Shown here piece by piece: positions 8,109 to 18,800 of a DNA stretch of 64,000 nt. Every line of letters begins with the position of its first letter. Position 1 is the stretch's first letter. The translations under genes and the position numbers were made by a program. This stretch comes from Lawsonibacter sp. (lineage in GTDB: Bacteria > Bacillota > Clostridia > Oscillospirales > Oscillospiraceae), in contig JAAWSG010000004.1 of NCBI GenBank assembly GCA_022801435.1, positions 19,813-83,812 of the forward strand. Direction: 5' to 3'. Below the pieces are notes generated by a model. It was not told the origin of the DNA, made no database searches, and was given only the letters and a program-made list of their open reading frames with translations.

Positions 8109-8220
8109 ATGGCAGCGGAATGCGGCACAGCATCGCGGGCGCGTTTTGGAAAAGCACCCTTCGTCCGCCGGCAACTTCCCGTCCGTGCGGCACTTGACGC
8201 GCTGGGCCTACTCTGACCAT
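8109..8220 (-). promoter_or_regulatory. Tetrahydrofolate (THF) riboswitch aptamer
   Basis: Reading the minus strand, the conserved THF-motif blocks appear in order: CAGAGUAGG, GCGCGUCAAGUGCC, GGGAAGUUGCC and GGACGAA. The ends pair as a closing P1 stem: AUGG-U-CAG (8213-8220) with CUGCCAU (8109-8115). The motif lies immediately upstream of a folT gene, its classic location in Clostridia. It starts only 21 nt after the fchA stop, so it is probably intercistronic as well as possibly served by its own promoter inside the fchA end. Binding of reduced folate should lower FolT (and coupled FolC) synthesis. Confidence 0.88.
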
Positions 8221-8241
8221 TTTCTTTGCTATGCGGTTGTC

Positions 8242-8859
8242 TCAGCTGAATTTCTCCATCACCGACTCATAGACCTGCTCGGCGATTTTCCAGTACTCCC
8301 CCACCAGGGCGTCCGCCTCCTGGTTCAGGCTCTGGGCGCAGGTCCGGTCGGACATGGGCTTGGTGTTCACCTTCAGGTTGAGCCAGCCCCCGTACAGGGC
8401 GCCCCAGCAGAGGATCACCCCTGTGCCCACGTCGGAGAGGATCATGGCGCTCCCCTTGTGCAGCAGCTCCTGGTGCAGCCCGATGGCCTGGCAGCTCAGC
8501 CGCACCAGCTCCATGGGGGGCCCGGCGGCCCGGCGGAGACAGCGCTCCATCTCCTCCTCCCGGCTTGGGTCGTCCTTGGGGATGGCGTAGGCCCGGGACA
8601 GCGGCTCAAAGGCGGCGGCGTCCTCCTCCACCAGCTCCAGCAGCTTCTTCCGCAGCTCCTCCATCCGGGCGAGGATGTCCTGTACCTCCTCCTCCACGGC
8701 GGCGTACTTCCTCTTGCCCACCGTGTAGTTGGCCACCATGGAGCCCAGCGCCGCGCCCAGCGCCCCCATCAGCGCGGAGGCCCCCCCTCCCCCGGGGACC
8801 GGCGTCTTGGCGGCCAGCTGCTCCGCAAATTGGGCGAGGGTCATCTCCTCCAATTTCAT
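8242..8859 (-). CDS. fchA: Formiminotetrahydrofolate cyclodeaminase
   Basis: It converts 5-formimino-THF to 5,10-methenyl-THF plus ammonia, or acts as a methenyl-THF cyclohydrolase in the one-carbon pathway. The 205-aa protein matches the FTCD C-terminal domain: TPVPGGGGASALMGALGAALGSMVANYT near the start, then a helical bundle ending LNQEADALVGEYWKIAEQVYESVMEKF. The ATG at 8859 follows GGGAGGTGATAAC. It heads the folate unit, with its own promoter, and the THF riboswitch begins just after its stop. Confidence 0.93.
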   Translation of the reverse strand: MKLEEMTLAQFAEQLAAKTPVPGGGGASALMGALGAALGSMVANYTVGKRKYAAVEEEVQDILARMEELRKKLLELVEEDAAAFEPLSRAYAIPKDDPSREEEMERCLRRAAGPPMELVRLSCQAIGLHQELLHKGSAMILSDVGTGVILCWGALYGGWLNLKVNTKPMSDRTCAQSLNQEADALVGEYWKIAEQVYESVMEKFS

Positions 8860-8893
8860 GTTATCACCTCCCATCCAAATTTGTATGCCCCCT

Positions 8894-8922
8894 ATTCTAT
8901 CAGCACCGCCCCCGTTTTGCAA
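8894..8922 (-). promoter_or_regulatory. fchA promoter
   Basis: On the minus strand TTGCAA (8917-8922) and TAGAAT (8894-8899) are separated by 17 bp, and the predicted start of transcription is about 30 nt upstream of the fchA ATG. Confidence 0.65.
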
Positions 8923-8960
8923 CCCCGTTTTTTCCCGGCAGGCGTCCCTGAAAACGCGCG

Positions 8961-8996
8961 CGCCCCCGGCCCGGGCAGTATCCCGGGCCGGGGGCG
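8961..8996 (-). terminator. Strong GC hairpin after hydA
   Basis: A perfect 15-bp stem CGCCCCCGGCCCGGG / CCCGGGCCGGGGGCG with a 6-nt loop lies 16 nt after the hydA stop. On the minus strand it is followed by a short TTTT after a GC-alternating stretch. It is very stable but has a weak T-run, so termination may be partial or the hairpin may protect the 3' end. Confidence 0.65.
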
Positions 8997-9011
8997 AATC
9001 CGCTTCAGGGG

Positions 9012-10757
9012 TTACGCCTGCTGGTTGGGCATCTCCCAGGCCTTATGGTCCGTGTGGAGCAGCTCCTCCGCCTTTTCGCTGAGGGGCGCGCCCAAAAATT
9101 CCGCGTACAGGGCCTGGACCTGGGGGTTCTCGTGGGAGAAGCGCATGGGGTTGGCCCGGTCCAGCTCGTACAGCCGCTCTCCCCGCACGCCGCAGCGCTC
9201 CTCGTCCTCTACCGAGATGGGCTGTCCACCGCCCCCCACGCAGCCGCCGGGGCAGGCCATGACCTCCACAAAGTCGTAGTGGACCTTCCCCGCCTTCAGC
9301 TGCTCCAGCAGTTTCCGGGCGTTGCCCAGCCCGCTGACCACGGCGCACCGCACCGGGATGCCCGCCACCTCGTAGGCCGCCTCCCGCAGGCCGGGACCGG
9401 TGCGCACCTCCGCAAAGGTCTCCGGGTCGGGGTTCTCTCCGGTGAGGATGTAGGCCGCCGTCCGCAGGGCCGCCTCCATCACCCCGCCGGTGGCTCCGAA
9501 GATGACCCCCGCGCCGGTGTGTACCCCCATGGGGGAGTCCAGCGGCGCCTCGTCCAGGGAGGCAGGCTCCAGCTGATCCGCCCGGAGCATCCGCACCAGC
9601 TCCCGGGTGGTGAGGACCACGTCCACATCGGGCCCGTGCTCCGTGGCCATGGTGGGCAGGGCACACTCCGCCTTCTTGGCCACGCAGGGCATGATGGACA
9701 CGCAGAAAATCTTCTCCGGCGCCGCGTTCAGCTTCTGGGCCAGCCAGCTCTTGGCCACGCTGCCGAACATCTGCTGGGGGGATTTCGCGGTGGACAGCTG
9801 GCCGGTGAGCTCGGGGTACTGGCTCTTGAGAAAGCGCACCCAGCCGGGACAGCAGCTGGTAAACATGGGCCAGCGGGTCAGTCCCCCGGCCTTCAGGCGG
9901 TGGAGGAACTCGTTCCCCTCCTCCATGATGGTCAGGTCGGCGGAGAAGTTGGTGTCGAACACGTAGTCAAACCCCAGTCTCCGCAGGCAGGCGGCCATGC
10001 GCTCCATGGTGGCCTCCTCCCGGGTCAGGCCGAAGTACTCCCCCCAGGCGGTGCGCACGGCGGGGGCCACCTGGACGACGGTGATCTTCTCCGGGTCAGC
10101 CAGGGCGGCGAACACCGCCCCGGTGTCGTCCCGCTCCCGCAGGCCCCCCACGGGGCAGTGGGTGACGCACTGGCCGCACAGGGCGCAGTCCGAGTCCTTG
10201 ATGACCCGGTTGCCCGACACGTCCACCTGGGTCCGCCCGCCCGTTCCGGACACGTCCCAGATGCCCAGGGACTGGATCTTGTCGCAGACCTGGATGCAGC
10301 GCATACACTTGATGCACTTGTTGTAGTCGTGGTACAGGGGGAAGGTGGTGGTCCACGCCCCCCTCAGCCCCTTGGGGAGCTGGGTCTCATAGGGGACGGA
10401 CAGGATGCCCAGGTCGTTGGCGATGGCCTGGAGCTGACAGCCGCCGCTGCGCACACAGGTGGCGCATTTGCAGTCGTGCTGGGAGAGGATGAGCTCCACA
10501 TTGGTCCTCCGGGTGGCCCTGGCTCTGGGGGAGTTGGTGTAGACCTCCATTCCCTCCTTCACCGGGCTGTTGCAGGCGGTGACCATGGCCCGCTCCCCCG
10601 CCACCTCCACACAGCACACCCGGCAGGCGGCGATCTCGTTGATGTCCTTTAAGTAGCACAGGTGGGGGATACGGATGCCGGCGCTCTGAGCCGCCTCCAG
10701 GATGGCGGCCCCCTCCTGGGCCTGTACGGTCTGGCCGTTGATGGTCAAGGTTACCAC
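9012..10757 (-). CDS. [FeFe] hydrogenase catalytic subunit (NuoG-like N-terminus)
   Basis: The 581-aa protein carries every expected cluster site. There is a [2Fe-2S] ferredoxin domain (C34, C45, C48, C62), a His-Cys [4Fe-4S] site (H94, C98, C101, C107), two 4Fe-4S motifs (C148-C158 and C191-C201), and the H-cluster signatures L1 TSCCPGW (300-306), L2 MPCVAKKAE (356-364) and L3 EVMACPGGCVGGGGQP (498-513). A small-subunit-like tail follows. It reduces protons or oxidises H2 in the cytoplasm. The GTG start overlaps the upstream stop by 7 bp (GTGGTAA), with GGGAGG ahead, so the two genes are translationally coupled. The neighbour suggests NAD(P)H-linked, possibly electron-bifurcating, activity. 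Confidence 0.95.
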   Translation of the reverse strand: MVTLTINGQTVQAQEGAAILEAAQSAGIRIPHLCYLKDINEIAACRVCCVEVAGERAMVTACNSPVKEGMEVYTNSPRARATRRTNVELILSQHDCKCATCVRSGGCQLQAIANDLGILSVPYETQLPKGLRGAWTTTFPLYHDYNKCIKCMRCIQVCDKIQSLGIWDVSGTGGRTQVDVSGNRVIKDSDCALCGQCVTHCPVGGLRERDDTGAVFAALADPEKITVVQVAPAVRTAWGEYFGLTREEATMERMAACLRRLGFDYVFDTNFSADLTIMEEGNEFLHRLKAGGLTRWPMFTSCCPGWVRFLKSQYPELTGQLSTAKSPQQMFGSVAKSWLAQKLNAAPEKIFCVSIMPCVAKKAECALPTMATEHGPDVDVVLTTRELVRMLRADQLEPASLDEAPLDSPMGVHTGAGVIFGATGGVMEAALRTAAYILTGENPDPETFAEVRTGPGLREAAYEVAGIPVRCAVVSGLGNARKLLEQLKAGKVHYDFVEVMACPGGCVGGGGQPISVEDEERCGVRGERLYELDRANPMRFSHENPQVQALYAEFLGAPLSEKAEELLHTDHKAWEMPNQQA

Positions 10758-12586
10758 TCTGTATTCCTCCCTCCCTTGAAGCTGCCGTAACCGAAGTGGT
10801 CACAGCGCAGACAGCGGCTGGCCTCCTGCTGGGCCTCCTCCAGGCTCATGCCCTCCTTCAGCAGGGAGAAGTCCCCGCAGTAGCTGGACAGATGCCGGTT
10901 TTTCAGATTGACCCTCCCGCAGGGCGGGGTGTTGGTGAAGTGGGCGGGGGGAACCTCCACATCGCAGCTGACCTTGTGGTCAAAGCCCAGGAAGTTGTCG
11001 ATGTTGGCGGCGGCCACCTTCCCCGCGGCTACCGCCCGGATGACGGTGGCGGGCCCGGAGACCGCGTCCCCGCCGGCGAAGATGTTGTGGGCCCCGGGGA
11101 CCGCGCTGGTCAGGTCGGCCTGGATGGCCCCCCGGCTCGTGGTGACTCCGATGGCCTCGAAGGGCTGGGCCACGATGGCCTGTCCGATGGCCACGATGAC
11201 GTAGTCGCAGGGGATGCGGAACTGCTTGGTCTGGGCGTTCTGGGGCTTGGGCCGGCCGTCCCGCCCGTAGGGTCCGATGAGCTGGGGCTGGGTCCACAGG
11301 GCGGCCACCTTCCCCTCGCTGTCCGTCTCGATGCGGGCGGGGGCCTGGAGGGGCAGGATCTGACAGCCCTCCGCCATGGCCTCCTCAATCTCCTCGGACA
11401 GGGCGGTCATGTCCTCCACCCGGCGGCGGTAGACACAGGTGACGTGCTCCGCTCCCAGGCGCAGGGCGGTGCGGGTGGCGTCCATAGACACGTTGCCTCC
11501 CCCCACCACGCAGACCCGCTTGCCGGTGAAGTCGGGGATGTCTCCCTCCCCGATCCCCCGGAGGAGGGATACGGCGCTGATGACGTTCTCCCCGTCCTCC
11601 CCCTCCAGGCCCAGCTTCTTGTCGTTGTGGGCCCCGATGGCGATGTACACCGCGTCAAAGCTGTTTTGGATGATCTCCATGGGCAGGTCCTTACCGATGG
11701 ACACCCCGGTGTGGACCTGGACCCCGGCGGAGATGATGTGGGCGATGTCCCGGTCCAGCACCTCCTGGGGCAGGCGGTAGTCGGGGATGCCGTAGCGCAG
11801 CATTCCGCCCAGCTTGGGCCGCTGCTCATAGACGGTGACCTGGTGTCCCATGAGGGACAGGTAGTAGGCGGCGGTCAGACCTCCGGGGCCTCCGCCGATG
11901 ACCGCCACCGTCTTTCCGGTGGGCTCCGCCTTCCGGTCCACGGGGGCGGGGTCGGAGTGGTCCACCGCAAAGCGCTTCAGGCCGCAGATGTTCACCGCGT
12001 CGTCCACCATCCGCCGGCGGCACTGGCCCTCGCAGGGGTGCTCGCACACATAGGCGCAGGCGGAGACGAAGGGGTTGTCCTTGCGGATGAGGCGCACCGC
12101 GTCGCCGTACCTCCCCTCCCGCACCAGGGCCACATAGCCGGGCACGTCCACATGGGCGGGGCAGGTGGACACGCAGGGCACGGGTTGGCTCAGGCCGCAG
12201 ATGCACCGGCCATGGAGCACGTGCTCCTCATAGTCCTCCCGGAAGCCCCGGACCCCCTTGAGCACCATGTGGGCCGCCTCATAGCCGATGGCGCAGTCGG
12301 CGGAGTCGGCGATGACCTGGGCGGTGGACTCGATGAGGTCGATGGTCTCTAGGCTGGCGGTGCGGTCCAGCACCTGCTCGATGAGCACCGACAGCTGGCT
12401 CAGCCCCACCCGGCAGGGCACGCACTTGCCGCAGGTCTGGGCATGGCACAGACGCAGAAAGTTCAGCGACATGTCTACCGGACACAGACCCGGCTGGCTG
12501 GCAACAATCCGCCGGTCCATGTCCATGTAAAGTCCATGCAGCACCTTCTGAGCCTGGCCGGGATTTTCAATGGATAATCGGCTCAA
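10751..12586 (-). CDS. NuoF-type iron-sulfur domain fused to GltD-like FAD/NAD(P) oxidoreductase
   Basis: The protein (611 aa) has two parts. Residues 1 to about 125 resemble the C-terminal cluster domain of NuoF/HydB (TCGKCVPCRVG plus a fourth Cys in SADCAIG). The rest is a complete GltD/NfnL-type subunit: a Cys-rich N-terminal domain (CPAHVDVPGY, CEHPCEGQCRR), a FAD fold (AVIGGGPGGLTAAYYL) and a nucleotide-binding fold (VVGGGNVSMDATRTA). It lacks the FMN/NADH-binding part of NuoF. It likely passes electrons between NAD(P)H and the adjacent hydrogenase. The start is a TTG at 12586, 7 nt after AAGGAGG; the frame stays open upstream but crosses the promoter. Confidence 0.88.
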   Translation of the reverse strand: MSRLSIENPGQAQKVLHGLYMDMDRRIVASQPGLCPVDMSLNFLRLCHAQTCGKCVPCRVGLSQLSVLIEQVLDRTASLETIDLIESTAQVIADSADCAIGYEAAHMVLKGVRGFREDYEEHVLHGRCICGLSQPVPCVSTCPAHVDVPGYVALVREGRYGDAVRLIRKDNPFVSACAYVCEHPCEGQCRRRMVDDAVNICGLKRFAVDHSDPAPVDRKAEPTGKTVAVIGGGPGGLTAAYYLSLMGHQVTVYEQRPKLGGMLRYGIPDYRLPQEVLDRDIAHIISAGVQVHTGVSIGKDLPMEIIQNSFDAVYIAIGAHNDKKLGLEGEDGENVISAVSLLRGIGEGDIPDFTGKRVCVVGGGNVSMDATRTALRLGAEHVTCVYRRRVEDMTALSEEIEEAMAEGCQILPLQAPARIETDSEGKVAALWTQPQLIGPYGRDGRPKPQNAQTKQFRIPCDYVIVAIGQAIVAQPFEAIGVTTSRGAIQADLTSAVPGAHNIFAGGDAVSGPATVIRAVAAGKVAAANIDNFLGFDHKVSCDVEVPPAHFTNTPPCGRVNLKNRHLSSYCGDFSLLKEGMSLEEAQQEASRCLRCDHFGYGSFKGGRNTEW

Positions 12587-12625
12587 TGTTTTTCCTCCTT
12601 TTTCTCCTTGGCTGGGATATTCCCC

Positions 12626-12631
12626 ATTATA
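12626..12631 (-). promoter_or_regulatory. Extended -10 promoter of the hydrogenase operon
   Basis: On the minus strand TGC-TATAAT forms an extended -10; no good -35 is seen at 16-18 bp. The predicted start of transcription is about 35 nt ahead of the TTG start. Confidence 0.55.
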
Positions 12632-12709
12632 GCACAAGGCCCCCGCCCTTTGGAAGAGGTTTTTGTGTTTTTTGCACAAGTTTATTTTTTAACAAGGGGA
12701 GATTGGGAA

Positions 12710-12738
12710 TTGTTTTTTGGCGCGTTTGGTCGTATAAT
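12710..12738 (+). promoter_or_regulatory. Promoter of the two-gene giant NTPase operon
   Basis: TTGTTT (12710-12715) and TATAAT (12733-12738) are separated by 17 bp. It drives the 2898-aa and 827-aa genes; the next terminator on this strand is at 24048. Confidence 0.7.
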
Positions 12739-12806
12739 GGAAAAAAGTTCAGCCGCCGGCCCAGGCGGACCGCATTGAGAAGAGGAAGAAGAGGAGATGA
12801 GTTTTT

Positions 12807-15800
12807 GTGACAGCAGCGGAGAGAAAACGGGTGGTGGAGGCCTTTTCCCAGCGGATACGGGCCCAGGGCTTCCTCCGGCTCCAGCAGGTGCCCAAGGTGT
12901 TTGAGGAGGAGAAGCTGGATAAGGCCCTCTACGCCGGCGCAGGTCCCAAGCGGTGGATTGCCGAAAACTTTCCGGAGTTCCATGTGGACCCCGCCAAGAC
13001 TATCGTCACCCTGGCCGGCCAGTCCGCCCCCGACCCGGAGTCCGGAGGGGTCCAGCTGAGCGCCTCCCAGCGCCAGGCCCTGGTGGAGCACTTTCAGGAT
13101 GAGATCGACCGCGCCGGCCAGTGCTGGTGCTCCAACGTGGCCGGCTTCATGCGCAACAACGGCCTGCCCGAGTGGCGGCAGCTGGTCCGGCCGGGGGAGT
13201 CCCTGCCCGCCTGGCTGGCCCGGGAGTTCCCCGAGTTCCGCCACGACACAAAAAACGGGGCCAGCGCCATCTTCCCCTGGAACGGAGGCCCCGCCTCCGG
13301 CCCGGAGGATGTCCAGCGGCCCCGCCTGGCGGACGCCCAGCTGCGGAGCATCAGCTTCAAATTCGCCTGCTTCCCCATGAACGGGGAGGCGCTGGGCCAG
13401 CTCCAGCGGCTCACCGGCAACCCCGCCCTGCGCCACGAAAACTGGCACAGCATCTGCGTCCAGAAGACCACCTGCTATCTGATGGGTATGGACGTGGGCC
13501 TGCTGGACGACAGCGGCTCCCAGCCCCCCCGCATGGCCCTCCCCCTGGACCTGAAGACCGAGCGGGGCCAGAGCCTGTACGTGGTCCTGGTCCCCAACAC
13601 CGACGCCAGCGCCAGCCAGCGCTGGATGGCGGGCGGCTTCTGCTACCCCGGCCAGAGGGACCCCGCCGGCTTTGGCAAGTGGCTGTGCCAGACCTTCGGC
13701 CTGCCCTCGGAGGACCAGGACCTGGTCCGCGCCGCCTATGAGCAGATCCGCCAGCGCGCCCAGGAGCTGGAGCAGCTGCGCCTCAGCCTGCTGGACGGCC
13801 TGAAGGAGCTCTCCGCCGCCCTGGAGCGGGGAGAGGCCATGCCCCCGTCCCTCGCCCGCCAGATCGCCGGCTATCAGGAGGGCTGGCAGACCTTGCGGGA
13901 TGCCATGGACAGCGCGGTCCTCCCCCTCCCCCAGGAGCAGGCGAACCTGACCTATATCAGCGGCCTCCTGGACAGCCGGGGGGCGGTCTCCACCCAGATT
14001 GGCCAGGCGGACAAGTCCTTCCAGCGGCTGGTACAGGGCTCCTGGTCCTATCTGCTGGACAACTGGCTGTGCGGGGAGGACCGCTCCGAAGGGGACCTGG
14101 AGGGGTGGCGTCAGGTGCGGGAGCAGAGCGAGAGCGACTCCGCCATGATCTCCGGCTGTCGGCGGCTGCTCCAGCCCTTCCAGTCCCTTCTGGAGCTCAC
14201 CCGGCCCAGGACCATGTTTGACAGCACCGTCTCCGCCGCCGCAGACACCGCCAACAGCCACTTCGGCATGGAGCTGACCCCCCCGGTGGTGCGCTCCTCC
14301 TTCTGCAAGGTGATGCAGGACACCCCCGGCGTCCTGTCCTTCCTGGAGGAGGTGTCGGTCATCGAGAGCCTGCTGAACCACGCGGAGGCCCTGTCCACGG
14401 ACCGGCATGAGACCCGCTCCGTGTCCGCCCAGACCGCCGGCGGCTTCCAGACCAGCTGCCCCCAGCTGCTGCGGGAGCTGGGGGAGGGCCAGGACAGGAC
14501 GGGGGCCATTCTCGCCGCCTTCCCCCGGCCCGACCCCCTGGAGCAGGCCGTCATGCTGGGCCAGACCGAGGAGGCGCGGGCCCTGCTGGAGGACCCCGCC
14601 GCCCGGAAGGAGCTGGAGCTGGACGAACCCGAGGAAATCCTGGACCGGCTGGAGCGGATTGTCCCCCTCAGCGGGGAGTTCTCCCTGTACGGCGCGGGGA
14701 TGCGCCTGGCCCTCACCCTGGGCTCCCGCCGCGGCCAGGCGGAGCGCTGCTTCCTGGTGGGCCTGTCCATGGGGGACCTGCGGTGTGTGGAGTGTCTGTT
14801 CAACCTCTACCGCCCCGCCGGCCGGAACGAGGAGCTGGACGCCCTCTACACCGCCTTCGGCAGCCAGATCTCCGAGGAGCTGCGCGGCAAGTTCGTCTCC
14901 TCCCTCCTGCTCAGCGGCAGCATCGACCCCCTCCAGTCCCTCCGGGAGGACGTGCTCAGCTTCCTGGCCCCCGAGCTCCTGGAGCGCTTCACCGCCCCGG
15001 ACAGCCCTCTGCCCGATGAGACGGTCCGCCTCCTGCGGGAGATCGGAGCCCGGCTGGACGTGCCCTTTGTGCGCTATGTGGTCTTCCTCAGCGGCGAGCT
15101 CCAGAGCTACATCCTCCACCCGGAGAACATTGAGGCCCTCCGGGCCGCCGGCATCGGCCAGACCATGGAGCAGCTGGTCTCCCTGACCAAGAGCGGGCAC
15201 TACGCCAAGGGGAGAAGCCCCCTCCAGACCGCCCGGCGGGTCTACCGCTTTCTGGGGGGGTGGAGCGGCCTGGCCGACGCCTTTGCCAGCCTGATCCCCG
15301 AGGACACCGCCGTCCGGGACTTCCGGATACAGGCCGCCCGGGACCGGCAGGACGAGGGGGAGATGCTCCGCCTGCTGCGGGAGGACCCGCTGCTCCGGGA
15401 CAAATACTGGCGGGAGTACAGCGCGCTCCTCTTCTCCCAGGGGGATTACGCCGCGTTTCTGGACCTGGTCTCCTCCCAGGAGGAGGTCACGGAGGAGCTC
15501 CGCCTCCGGACCGCCATCGCCGCCATCCGCACCGGGCGCTGGGACGGGTCCCTGCCCCCCCTGCCCGGGGACGAAGGGCTGGCCGGCTGCATCCAGCTGA
15601 TGCAGGAGCTGGCCCAGGCCCTGCTGGACACCGGACACACGGAGCAGCTGTACACCCTTCAGCTTGGGCTCTTTGACCAGGTGCTCGGCCTCCACAGCAG
15701 CGTGACCCTCCGGCGCTTTCTCACGGTGGACGGCGCTATGGACCAGGACGCTCTGGCCGGCCTCCAGCAGCGGGCCCTGGAGGAGGGCCGCATGAGCCTT

Positions 15801-18800
15801 GCGGTGTACTGCGGCAGCGTGCTGGGGGTGGAGCCCCAGCGCATCGCCGGACAGTCCGAGGCGTACTTCGCCTCCCTCATGCAGGAGGTGCTGGGGCAGG
15901 ACGCCGCCGAGCAGCTCTCCGCCATCCGGCGCATCCGGATCATCTTCGGGGAGCAGTACGCGGCCCACCAGGTCCAGCTCTTCCCCATCCACTTCCACGC
16001 CATGCTGGTCAGCGGCCCGGAGGAGGAGGCCGCTTTGACGGATATGCTCCGCCCCGACCTCCCTGAGGAGGCTCTCTCCGCCCTGCTGGACGCCCTGGAC
16101 CGGAGCCCCGAGGCAGCAGACAAGCTCACCGCCAGCCCCGCTTTGTACGAGCGGCTGGAGCTGGTCTGCCGGGAAGCGGGGCTGGAGGAGTCCTGCCTGC
16201 GCTTCTTCCACCGCCGCCGCCAGGGACGGAGCGGAATTTTTGGCCGCTTCCTGTGCCAGCGCTACCTGTCCGCCATCAACCGGGGGGTCTTCCCCGACGG
16301 GCTGCTCGCCGAGGCGGAGGAGTTCGCTCTGGAGCACTTGCAGAACCTGCGGGACCCGGCGGCGGTCATGTGCGTCTATCTGATTGAGACCCGCCGGGGC
16401 CGTCTCCCCTTCCGGGCCTTCGCCCTGTGCTGTCTCCAGCAGCAGCTGTCCATAGAGGAGGACCCGGACATCGAAAACTGGCTCCAGGACGAGACCGCCC
16501 AGCTCCCCCCCGGCACTCCCCTCACCGAGCTGGCCATCTTCGCCTGCGTGCTGGCGGACCCCGGCTGTGATGTATACGAATACCTGTCCTTCTGCCGGTC
16601 CTTCCGGCTGCTCACCGATGAGGAGAAGGACAATGTCCTCCAGATGACCCCCTCCTACGCCACCGAGGCCGAGAGCGTCCTGCTCCTCCACCTGCTCTAT
16701 CAGGACTTCCACAGCGCGGAGACCTGGGCCATGTGCAGCCGCCTGCCCTTCCAGGACCGGCCCCAGGTGTACGCCCGCCTGCTCTGCTGCGGGGCCCAGG
16801 CCCGGGCGGGACAGCCCCAGGGCCTGGACAGCCGGGGGGAGTCCGCCGTCACCTGGTCCCGCTGTGTGGACTACTGCCGGAAAAACGGGCAGAGCGCCCT
16901 GGTCCTCCAGGCCCTGGAGGGCTGGGCCCAGGAGATTTTGGCAAGAAACAGAGAGACCTTCCCCTGGTACATCGCCAAAGACTTTGTCAACGTCATCAGC
17001 GAGCTGTGCCAGAGCGGGGAGTGCATCCCCGAGTGGCCCGCCGGACAGACCCGCGGCCTGGTCCAGTCCATGTGCTCCATCTTCGGGCGCATCAACACCG
17101 CCGCCGCCGGGGACTCCAACCACACCACCCTGCGCACTATTGACGAGCTGGCAGTGCTCACCGGCCACGAGGACGTGGTCCTGAGCTGTCCCAACACCCA
17201 GGAGAGCCTGCTGGGCCAGAACCGCAAGCTGGCCTTCGTGCTGGCCCTGCTCCTCCTCCAGGCGGGCCGGACGGAAAAGGCCAGCGCGCTCCTCCAGACC
17301 CTGGTCAAGCTGCGGGACGGCATGGCCTACCCCGTGCTGGGGGCCGAGCTGGCCGGGAAGAGCGCGGAGGAGCTGGAGCAGTGGCGGCAGGACCCGGTGT
17401 CCCAGTCCCTCATCCGGGCCATCCTCCCCAACGGGAACACCCTCAACGGCCTGAGTATGCGGACGCTCATCATGGACCACCTGCTGGACAACAGCTGCGA
17501 CGTGGGCATCTCCGCCGTGGAGGAGCTGCTGCGCAACAATGAGCACGACTGTATGCTCCACGTGGTGCTCTTTATCCTGTGCAAGCGGGACTTCCGCCGC
17601 CACATCCCCCAGATCTACCGCGCCCTGGCCGGGGTTTACCGCAACTACTCCCTGGACGAGCGGGGCATCGAGCGCACGTGGTACTACACCCGCAGCCGCA
17701 GCGAGGTCTTCCGCCTGCTGATGGTCACCCGGGCGGTCATGGTCCGGCTGGGCCTGCCCATCCCCGAGCAGGACCGGGACATGAACGAGTTTTTGGGCAG
17801 CTCCAGCCTCATCAGCCAGATGGGCCGCCAGGACAAGAGCGCCTTCGTCCAGAACGGCAGCGCCCTGTTCACCGAGGTCTCCAGCAAGTTCACCGGCTAT
17901 GACGAAGCGGGCGTGGAGCTCTGGGTGGAGGCCCTGATGGGCTCGGTCACCGGGAACTGGACCCCCTTCCTCACCCACGCCTACCAGCAGCATCTGGTCT
18001 CCCTCAGCCATTTCGAGTGTACCAACTACTCCTCCTGGGGGCTTCTGCGCTGTGTCTTCCAGGTCCTCCAGTCCCTCCCCCGGGAGGAGCGCCCCCTGCT
18101 GCTGGGCTGGCTCCAGGAGAATGTGGACAAGGGGAAGGGAACCCTCAAGCGGCTCTACACCGTCCACCGCATCGTCTCCACCCTCTTCTCCACCTGCGAC
18201 CTGGACGCGGTCAGTGAGCAGATGCTCTCCCTGCCCTGGGAGGAGCACTTCATCTGTCTGGGCGACCTGAAGGACATCAGCAGCCCGGCCGTGGCCAGCT
18301 GCTACCAGTGGTTCCGGAAAAACACCCCCCTGTCCGCCCTCCAGGACAGCCTGCGGGTCATGATCCAGATTTGCCAGGACATCCTGAAGGCCCAGGTGCT
18401 CTACGGGGACGCGAACAAGCTCTTCGGACAGGGGCAGGACGCCCAGGCCGAGATCTATTACCGGGTGCTCTGCAACACCCAGGGGGTCCCCTCCGCGGGC
18501 TGGAACGGGACCCTGTACCCGGAGCGCTTCAACGAGCTGTCCAATGATCGCAGGGCCTGGTATCAGGAGTTCTACCAGAGCAGGAGCCAGATCTGCGGAG
18601 CCTTCTCCGGCAGCCACCAGGTGATCGAAAAGCTGGGCCGCCCCGACTTCAAGCTGCGCAGCTGCTTCAATATGCTGGTCACCATGCTCTCCTCCCGGCG
18701 GGCGGGGGAGATCCACCGGCTGGCCCGGTATTTCAGCGGGAACGGACGCCGGCTGGCCATCGGCATCCTGAAGGTGGTCTCCCCCGAGGTGGAGGACAGC

